This document shows positions 58,301 through 64,000 of a DNA stretch of 64,000 bases, in pieces. The notes below the pieces were generated by a model that saw only the letters and a program-made list of their open reading frames with translations, was not told where the DNA came from and made no database searches. The translations under genes and the position numbers were made by a program. This DNA is from Shimia_B sp039815465 (GTDB lineage Bacteria > Pseudomonadota > Alphaproteobacteria > Rhodobacterales > Rhodobacteraceae), in the NCBI GenBank assembly GCA_039815465.1, contig JBCBZG010000006.1:142931-206930 (forward strand). Direction: 5' to 3'. Position 1 is the stretch's first letter. The number at the start of each line of letters is the position of its first letter.

Positions 58301-60159
58301 CACACGCCCTTCCGCTGGCGGGTGCGGGTCGCCTCCACCTCCAGGTGCTTTTCGCGCACGCTGGGTTTGTCGGTGATGTGGGGCGTGCCGACCTCCCACC
58401 AGGTGTGGCCCTCGGTGGTCCAGCCCTCGTAGGCGTCGACCTTCATCACGATGACATAGGTGCGCTCAGCCTCTTGCGCGCGCTGGAAGGCCGCGCCGAG
58501 GTCGGAGGCGTGTTCGACGGTTTCGGCGATGGCACCCATGGCGCGCGCGTGGGCCTCGAAATCCACGCCCGCCTGGTGCGTGGCGGTGGGGGTGTCGGCG
58601 ATGAGGTTGTTGAAGCTGTCCTGCCCCACGTTGTTCTGCAGCTTGTTGATGACCGCGAAGCCGCCATTGTCGAGGACGAGGATGATGAGCTTTTTCTCGG
58701 TCAGCACTGACGAATAGATGTCGGAGTTCATCAGCAGGTAGGAGCCGTCGCCGCAGAAGGAGATCGTGTCGCGGTCTGGTTCCCGTTCGGCCTGTGCGAT
58801 GCGGGCGCCCCAGGCGCCTGCGATCTCGTAGCCCATGCAGGAGAAACCGAATTCGACATCCACAGTGCCAATGTCGAGCGTTTTCCAGTTGGCGGTGACC
58901 TCGGCGGGCAGGCCCCCTGCGGCGGCGACCACGCGGTCGCGTGGGTTGCACAGGTCGTTCACGACGCCGATGGCCTGCGCGTAGGAGTTCGGGCGATTGC
59001 CGACGCGGGTGTTGTCGGTGACGTAGGCGTTCCATTTGGCGCGCTCGGCCTGGGCTTTCGCGGTCCAGTCTGGCGGGCAGCTATAGCCTGCCGCTTGCAG
59101 CGCGGGGAGCGATTGTTTGGCGTCGCCCACAACGGTTGCGGCCATGTGTTTGCCTGCGTCGTGGCGGCCCACATTGAGGCCGATGAATTTCGCGTCGGGG
59201 GCGAAGGCGGTCCAGGAGCCGGTGGTGAAGTCTTGCAGGCGGGTGCCGACGGCGAGGACCAGGTCGGCCTCTTCCGCGATGGCGTTGGCGGAGTCGGAGC
59301 CTGTCACGCCAATGGGCCCGATGTTGAGCGGGTGGTCGTGGGTGAGGTTCGCGCGCCCGGCGATGGTTTCGACGACGGGGATGTTCGTCGCCTCTGCAAA
59401 GGCGGTGAGTTCGGAGACGGCATCCCCATATTGCACGCCGCCGCCCGCGATGATCATGGGGCGTTTGGCGTCGTTCAGCATCGCGATGGCGTCGGCAAGT
59501 TCGCCCGCGTCGGCGGATTGGGACCGGATGCGGTGGGTGCGTTCCTCGAAGAAGCTGAGCGGGTAGTCGTAGGTCCAGCCTTGCACGTCCTGCGGCAGCG
59601 CTATGAAGGCCGGGCCGCAGTCCGCAGGGTCGAGCATCGTTGCGAGGGCTGCAGGCAGCGACTGGATCACCTGCGCGGGGTGCGTGATGCGGTCCCAGTA
59701 GCGGCTCACCGCCTTGAACGCGTCATTGATGCCGAATGTGGGGTCGCCAAAATGTTCGAGCTGCTGCAGCACCGGGTCCGGCAGGCGCGTCAGGAACGTG
59801 TCGCCGCAGAGCATGAGCACCGGCAGGCGGTTGGCGTGGGCGAGCGCGGCAGAGGTCAGGAGGTTCGCCGTCCCCGGCCCCGCAGACGCCGTGCAGAACA
59901 TGAAGCGGCGGCGCAGCCAGGCCTTGGCATAGCCCGCCGCAGCGAATCCCATGCCTTGTTCGTTTTGGCCGCGGTAGAGCGGCAGGGTGTCTTTGACATC
60001 TTGCAGAGCCTCGCCCAGGCAGGTGACGTTGCCGTGGCCAAAGATGCCAAAGCCGCCGCCGCACAGACGCAGCTTTTCGCCATCAATCTCAATGAATTGC
60101 GCGTTCAGATACCGCACAATCGCTTGCGCTGTTGTCAGCGTCACTGTCTCAGTGGCCAT
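58300..60159 (-). CDS. iolD: 3D-(3,5/4)-trihydroxycyclohexane-1,2-dione hydrolase
   Basis: This ThDP-dependent enzyme opens the inositol-derived ring to 5-deoxy-D-glucuronate. It has 619 residues with three domains of the acetolactate synthase family. There is an N-terminal PYR domain (LCGGGFGIFGHGNVTCLG, YRGQNEQGMGFAAAGYAK with the Glu), a central FAD-like domain, and the C-terminal ThDP-binding GDGSYLLMNSDIYSSVLTE...NGG. It is the first gene of the leftward operon. Confidence 0.94.
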   Translation of the reverse strand: MATETVTLTTAQAIVRYLNAQFIEIDGEKLRLCGGGFGIFGHGNVTCLGEALQDVKDTLPLYRGQNEQGMGFAAAGYAKAWLRRRFMFCTASAGPGTANLLTSAALAHANRLPVLMLCGDTFLTRLPDPVLQQLEHFGDPTFGINDAFKAVSRYWDRITHPAQVIQSLPAALATMLDPADCGPAFIALPQDVQGWTYDYPLSFFEERTHRIRSQSADAGELADAIAMLNDAKRPMIIAGGGVQYGDAVSELTAFAEATNIPVVETIAGRANLTHDHPLNIGPIGVTGSDSANAIAEEADLVLAVGTRLQDFTTGSWTAFAPDAKFIGLNVGRHDAGKHMAATVVGDAKQSLPALQAAGYSCPPDWTAKAQAERAKWNAYVTDNTRVGNRPNSYAQAIGVVNDLCNPRDRVVAAAGGLPAEVTANWKTLDIGTVDVEFGFSCMGYEIAGAWGARIAQAEREPDRDTISFCGDGSYLLMNSDIYSSVLTEKKLIILVLDNGGFAVINKLQNNVGQDSFNNLIADTPTATHQAGVDFEAHARAMGAIAETVEHASDLGAAFQRAQEAERTYVIVMKVDAYEGWTTEGHTWWEVGTPHITDKPSVREKHLEVEATRTRQRKGV

Positions 60160-60259
60160 TCAATCCTCCCCAAGCTGCGATTGCGTATTGACCGCTAGCT
60201 TGTTGGGACGATACCACGATTGCAACCGGTTGCAATACCGCTTGGGAGGAACAGTGCAG
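60160..60259. promoter_or_regulatory. Divergent iol promoter region
   Basis: This 100-bp gap is between iolD and the rightward dehydrogenase gene. It contains the perfect 18-bp palindrome at 60219-60236, and a good ribosome site GGGAGGA before the rightward start. Confidence 0.7.
60219..60236. promoter_or_regulatory. LacI-type palindrome ATTGCAACCGGTTGCAAT
   Basis: This perfect 18-bp palindrome with a central CG resembles LacI/GalR-family operators (TTGCAAxCGxTTGCAA). It is centred about 68 bp from the iolD start and 32 bp from the rightward start, so one repressor could control both arms. No LacI gene is in the window. Confidence 0.75.
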
Positions 60260-61363
60260 ATGACTGAGATCGGCATCGGAATTGTCGGCGGCGGATATAT
60301 GGGCAAAGCCCATGCCGTGGCTCATGCCGCCGTGGGGGCCGTGTTCAACACCGCGCTACGGCCTGTTCTGCGCTCTGTAGCGGCGTCGAGCCCCGACAGT
60401 GCGGAACGCTACCGGGCGGCATTTGGGTTTCAGACAGCCGCGCCAGATTGGCAAACGCTCGTGGCGGACCCAGGCGTTGAGGCGATCATCATCGCCTCCC
60501 CCCAGGCGCATCACAGGGCCATTGCCGAGGCCGCGTTTGCGGCGGGCAAGCATGTGTTTTGCGAGAAGCCCTTGGGTGCGTCGCTCGATGACAGCCGCGC
60601 CATGGTGGAGGCGGCAGAGGCGTCGGGCAAGGTGCATATGGTGGGGTTCAACTACATCCGTACGCCTGCGTCGCAGTTCGCGCGCAAGCTGATCCAAGAG
60701 GGCCGAATTGGTAAGGTCACGAGTTTCCGCGGGGAGCATACCGAAGATTTCATGGCCGACCCGAGCGAGCCCGCGAATTGGCGGACGGAAACGCTCGCGG
60801 CGGGGAACATGGGTGACCTTGCCCCCCACCCGATCAACTGCGCTCATGGACTGATTGGCCCCATCGCGGAGCTTCATGCGATGATCGAGACGGTCCATAA
60901 GGAGCGTGGCGGTGTCGCGGTGAAAAACGATGATGAAGCGACGATTCTTGTGCGGTTCGAGAATGGCGTGACGGGCTCGATCTTCTCCAGCCGTGTCGCG
61001 ACGGGCAAGAAGATGGGCTATTGCTACGAGGTCTGGGGCACCGAGGGTGCGATCCGGTTCGACGGCGAGGATCAGAATGCGCTTTGGCTTTATACCTGCG
61101 AAGGGCCCGAGGCGGAGCGCGGGTTCAGGAAGATCCTGACGGGGCCGGAGCATCCTGATTACCTGCCGTTTTGCCAAGGACCGGGGCATGGGACGGGGTA
61201 TCAGGACCAGATCATCATCGAGGCGAAGGATTTTCTGGAGGCGATTGCCGCAGGTAAGCCCCGCTGGCCCGATTTCCGCGAGGGGATGGAGGTGAACCGG
61301 GTGGTGACCGCCGCCCGCGCCTCCTCTGAGGCGCGGCAGTGGGTGCGCGTCCAAGATTTCTAA
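60260..61363 (+). CDS. Gfo/Idh/MocA oxidoreductase
   Basis: This 367-residue NAD(P)-dependent sugar or polyol dehydrogenase has GIGIVGGGYMGKAHA at 4-18, HVFCEKPLGASLDD around 99-112, and the downstream GNMGDLAPHPINCAHGLIGPI with a likely catalytic His. It is divergent from iolD across a shared operator. It may oxidise another inositol isomer or sugar. The start ATG 60260 follows GGGAGGA; the longer frame from 59987 runs antisense through iolD and is rejected. Confidence 0.9.
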   Translation: MTEIGIGIVGGGYMGKAHAVAHAAVGAVFNTALRPVLRSVAASSPDSAERYRAAFGFQTAAPDWQTLVADPGVEAIIIASPQAHHRAIAEAAFAAGKHVFCEKPLGASLDDSRAMVEAAEASGKVHMVGFNYIRTPASQFARKLIQEGRIGKVTSFRGEHTEDFMADPSEPANWRTETLAAGNMGDLAPHPINCAHGLIGPIAELHAMIETVHKERGGVAVKNDDEATILVRFENGVTGSIFSSRVATGKKMGYCYEVWGTEGAIRFDGEDQNALWLYTCEGPEAERGFRKILTGPEHPDYLPFCQGPGHGTGYQDQIIIEAKDFLEAIAAGKPRWPDFREGMEVNRVVTAARASSEARQWVRVQDF

Positions 61364-61406
61364 AGCAGTCGGGGCGTGACGCGCCCCACACGACCGGAGA
61401 ACACAG

Positions 61407-62540
61407 ATGGCAAAACTGAACTGGGGCATGATTGGTGGCGGCAAGGGCAGCCAAATCGGCCCCGCGCACCGTTTGGGCGCACAAGCGGATGGGAATTTCA
61501 CGCTGGCGGCGGGGGCGCTCGATATCGACGCGACGGCTGGCCGTGCATTCGCCGATGAGCTCGGCATCGCTCCGGACCGCGCTTATGCAGACTGGCGGGA
61601 GATGTTGGCGGGTGAAGCCAACCGCGATGACCGGCTCGACCTCGTGACGGTGGCCACGCCGAACTCCACCCATTTCGAGATCACGAAAGCCTTCCTCGAG
61701 GCCGGGATCAACGTGCTGTGCGAAAAGCCGATGACGATGACCGTGGAGGAAGGGGAGGAGATCGTGAAGGTCGCCCGCGCCTCTGGCAAGATCTGTGCGG
61801 TCAACTACTGCTATTCCGCCTACCCCATGGTTCGCGAGATGCGCCAGATTGTGCAATCGGGTCAGATCGGGAAGGTCCGGCTGGTGGTCGCCAATTTCAG
61901 CCACGGGCACCATGGCGACGCGGGGGACGCCGACAATCCGCGGGTGCGCTGGCGCTACGATCCGGCGATGGCGGGTGTGTCGGGCCAGTTTGCCGATTGC
62001 GGGATCCACGCGCTGCACATGGCGAGCTTCGTGGCCTGCGACGAGGTGGCGACGCTATCAGCCGATTTTGCCTCCACCATCCCGTCTCGCGAGCTCGAAG
62101 ACGACGCCATGGTGAATTTCCGTATGGCGGGCGGCACGGTGGGGCGGCTTTGGACGTCATCGGTGGCCATCGGGCGCCAGCACGGGTTCGACATTCAAGT
62201 CTTTGGCGAGACCGGCGGGATGCGCTGGCGCTCGGAAGAGCCCAATCAGGTCTATTACACCCCCGTGGGCGGGCGCACGCAGATCATGGAAAAGGGCGAC
62301 TGGGGCCTGTCAGACGAGGCCACACGCCTGAGCCGCGTCGCCATTGCGCATCCCGAAGGCTTCCCCCTGGCGGTCGCCAACATCTATGTCGACCTCGCCT
62401 CTGCAATCCGAGGGGAGCCCTATGGTGCACTGCCCACGGCAGAGGACGGATTGCGATCCATGATGGCGGTCCACCAAGCCGTCGCGTCTGCAAAAGCCGA
62501 TGGCGCCTGGGTCGACGCGGTGCCGAGCATTTTGAAGTGA
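61407..62540 (+). CDS. Gfo/Idh/MocA oxidoreductase
   Basis: This second dehydrogenase of the family (377 residues) follows 43 bp downstream. The N-terminal motif is GMIGGGKGSQIGPAHRLGA. The family EKP motif (INVLCEKPMTMTVEEGEE) and the Asp-His pair in GQFADCGIHALHM are visible. Relatives lie in inositol or sugar-acid operons, often beside a TIM-barrel isomerase. Here the next sequence is an IS element, so the rest of this operon may have been displaced. Confidence 0.9.
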   Translation: MAKLNWGMIGGGKGSQIGPAHRLGAQADGNFTLAAGALDIDATAGRAFADELGIAPDRAYADWREMLAGEANRDDRLDLVTVATPNSTHFEITKAFLEAGINVLCEKPMTMTVEEGEEIVKVARASGKICAVNYCYSAYPMVREMRQIVQSGQIGKVRLVVANFSHGHHGDAGDADNPRVRWRYDPAMAGVSGQFADCGIHALHMASFVACDEVATLSADFASTIPSRELEDDAMVNFRMAGGTVGRLWTSSVAIGRQHGFDIQVFGETGGMRWRSEEPNQVYYTPVGGRTQIMEKGDWGLSDEATRLSRVAIAHPEGFPLAVANIYVDLASAIRGEPYGALPTAEDGLRSMMAVHQAVASAKADGAWVDAVPSILK

Positions 62541-62592
62541 AGGTTGCAAGGGGCTTCTTTCAGCGTGCCAGTCGCCTCTTGAGGCACGTCTA

Positions 62593-63500
62593 AGGTCAGG
62601 ACCCAGTTATTTCCGGGATCAGAATGAGTCATCGCCCGAAGAATGAGCGGTGACCATGTCTGAACTTTTCCGGCTGACAGAGGCGCAGATGGCGCGCCTT
62701 CAGCCTTTGTTCCCCAAGTCCCACAGCAAACCACGCGTTTGCTGCTCGGCCGGGTATTGCGAAGCAATGTCCCCAGAGGGATGACTTGAAGGCTGTCAGC
62801 AAGTTTATCTTTATCAATCGCAATGAGTTACGGTGGAATGGCGCGCCTACAAATGGCACTCACGAGAAATTCGGCAACCGCTGGAAACGATAGAGCGACA
62901 AGGGCGTCTTTGCGCGGATAATGGTGGGCCACGCTGCCAAGCACGGCGAAGACACGACCGTTATGATCGACGCAACCTATTTGAAGGTCTATCGAGCAGC
63001 AAAAAGCCCGTCGGTTAAAGAGCGGAAGCGTGGACAACTGGTTGGCCAAACTACGGGCGGAATGAACAGCGCGCTGCGCGGCTCCTGCAACAGACAGGGC
63101 CGCCCGCTCGATTTGGTTGTCACGGCTGTTCAGGTCAGCGACTACATAGCTCATGAGCATTGCTGAGCAGCTTGCCGCGTGTGGACTGGCTGCGATGCCA
63201 CCGTGGCTAAGATGCCAACTGGTTCAGAGAAGCGTTGAAAGACAAAGGGATACGAGCCTACACTCCCGGTCGGAAACAGCGGAAAAAACCGGTGAAGTAC
63301 GATAAGCGCAGATACAACGGCGCAACCGCCGCTCTGGTGACCTTGCAGCGCAAGGCACTGTAGGGCAATGATCGAACTCATGTTCGGAAGACTGAAGGAC
63401 TGGAGGCACCTAGCCCCCCATTACGACAGATGCCCGAAGCTATTCCCGTCCGCCATCATGCTCGCCGCCATTGTCATCTTTTGGCCATGAGGCCTGACCC
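62593..63500 (+). mobile_element. IS5-family element, decayed
   Basis: An IS of about 908 bp has similar terminal repeats: left AGGTCAGGAC (after CTA) and right GGCCTGACCC (before TAG), flanked on both sides by TA, consistent with a small target duplication. The transposase inside is disrupted. It interrupts a CoiA-like gene on its right side and lies 50 bp past the dehydrogenase at 62540. Confidence 0.75.
62655..63490 (+). pseudogene. Broken IS5-type transposase
   Basis: It starts MSELFRLTEAQMARLQPLFPKSHSKPRV at ATG 62655, but the frame breaks soon after. Later pieces in other frames match the same transposase: FIFINRNELRW near 62815, AKHGEDTTVMIDATYLKV at about 62935, GGMNSALRGSC, the DRGY-type region and RIELMFGRLKDWRHLAPHYDRCPKLFPSAIMLAAIVIFW near the end. 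Several frameshifts and small deletions are needed to align them, so it is inactive. Confidence 0.85.
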
Positions 63501-63501
63501 T

Positions 63502-63810
63502 AGAGATCGCGGAATGCTGAAACTCCAGCGCAAATCCCTGCGGAGCCAGTACATTTGCGATGTGACGTTCGCAGTCTTCCTCTCTTATTCTCTGTTCTTG
63601 CCACTTTTCAAGAATTTGGTACTTCCAATCACGGTACCACAGCTTTGCGGGCACGCACCAATGGTCACAATGCGTGGTCGTTTTGTGCGCACAGTGCCAT
63701 ACGCCTACTTTGCAACAGTGGGCGACTACTTGGCATCCACAGAAAGGGCACTTTGCCCAAAGCTTGGGCGCGGGCTGTGTCCGAGCTCAATCAAGATCAG
63801 CAAACTTAAT
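63502..63810 (-). pseudogene. CoiA-like gene remnant, 3' end cut by IS
   Basis: On the minus strand the segment reads (M)KFADLD-stop-ARTQPAPKLWAKCPFCGC, then GVWHCAHKTTTHCDHW, LWYRDWKYQILEKWQEQR, CERHIANVLAPQGFALEFQHSAIS. This is the N-terminal and nuclease-motif part of the competence protein CoiA-like family (zinc-finger-like Cys pairs, HRDWK, QE, EFQHS). The start codon is ATT, an early codon is TGA, and the frame ends abruptly at the IS right end. It is clearly non-functional. Confidence 0.7.
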
Positions 63811-63909
63811 TTCTCACAATCATTCTTATCTTCGGCTTAACACCTAGGCTCATGACCCATTGATTTTGGTTTGGGTGCGTGATTCACGGTTCGAGAACGA
63901 GCTGTTAAC

Positions 63910-64000
63910 ATGTCTGATCTTTTTTGGTTGAGCGACGCTCAGATGGCGCGTCTTGAGCCTTTCTTCCCAAAATCCCACGGCAAGCCACGCGTTCACTGCC
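63910..64000 (+). CDS. IS5-family transposase, second copy (partial)
   Basis: From ATG 63910 it encodes MSDLFWLSDAQMARLEPFFP and then KSHGKPRVHC before the window edge. It is closely related to the broken copy at 62655 but with the canonical-looking N-terminal sequence. A left end related to the first element (CTAGGCTCATGACCC) lies at about 63844-63858. It may be an intact, active IS that continues outside the window. Confidence 0.75.
   Translation, partial: MSDLFWLSDAQMARLEPFFPKSHGKPRVHC

Noticed and set aside
59987..60259. Upstream extension of the dehydrogenase starting at 60260
   Set aside because: The added 91 residues run antisense into iolD and across the operator; the ATG at 60260 has a strong ribosome site.

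Overview
The window comes from a GC-rich alphaproteobacterial chromosome, most likely a marine Rhodobacterales (Roseobacter-type) bacterium. The evidence is a VPLPA-CTERM surface protein, TRAP transport, a complete set of genes for the marine sulfonate 2,3-dihydroxypropane-1-sulfonate (DHPS), and alphaproteobacterial-style inositol genes. No rRNA or tRNA gene was recognised by eye.

Region 1 (1 to about 31,950) is most of a siphovirus-type prophage. Its left end lies outside the window. The lytic genes all run leftward. From right to left they are a replication and metabolism block (27.6-18.2 kb: DNA methyltransferase, HD hydrolase, DUF4031, zinc-finger/Toprim primase, DUF5131, P4-type helicase, HNH nuclease), packaging and head genes (TerS, TerL, portal, HK97 protease, capsid), head-tail connectors, tail tube, a tail chaperone pair with a likely -1 frameshift, tape measure, tail tip, tail fibre, and a membrane-anchored GH24 endolysin cut by the window edge. 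A rightward arm (27.6-31.9 kb) carries an exonuclease-BRCT fusion, an HTH regulator with three copies of one operator-like palindrome, several small genes, a 15-codon remnant resembling a C5 methyltransferase start, and a tyrosine integrase.

Region 2 (32.0-33.5 kb) is host flank: a broken lipoprotein gene and a VPLPA-CTERM protein.

Region 3 (33.5-54.4 kb) has 17 leftward genes that look like one sulfonate-catabolism supercluster, with a divergent IclR regulator at its head. The inferred flow is as follows. TRAP proteins import DHPS. HpsN, HpsO and HpsP oxidise and epimerise it to (R)-sulfolactate. SuyAB cleave that to pyruvate and sulfite. SoeABC oxidise the sulfite to sulfate at the membrane. 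Two GMC oxidoreductases, an SDR, an aldehyde dehydrogenase, a DUF4334 protein and a DUF475 membrane protein are embedded without a known place in the pathway. Strong intercistronic hairpins follow dctP, suyB and soeA.

Region 4 (54.5-62.5 kb) is a myo-inositol cluster: leftward iolD-iolC-iolB-iolJ-like aldolase-iolG, and rightward two Gfo/Idh/MocA dehydrogenases. A perfect 18-bp palindrome sits between the two arms. iolE and iolA are absent from the window.

Region 5 (62.59-64.0 kb) is insertion-sequence debris: a decayed IS5-type element that truncates a CoiA-like gene, followed by the intact-looking start of a second related IS copy at the right edge.
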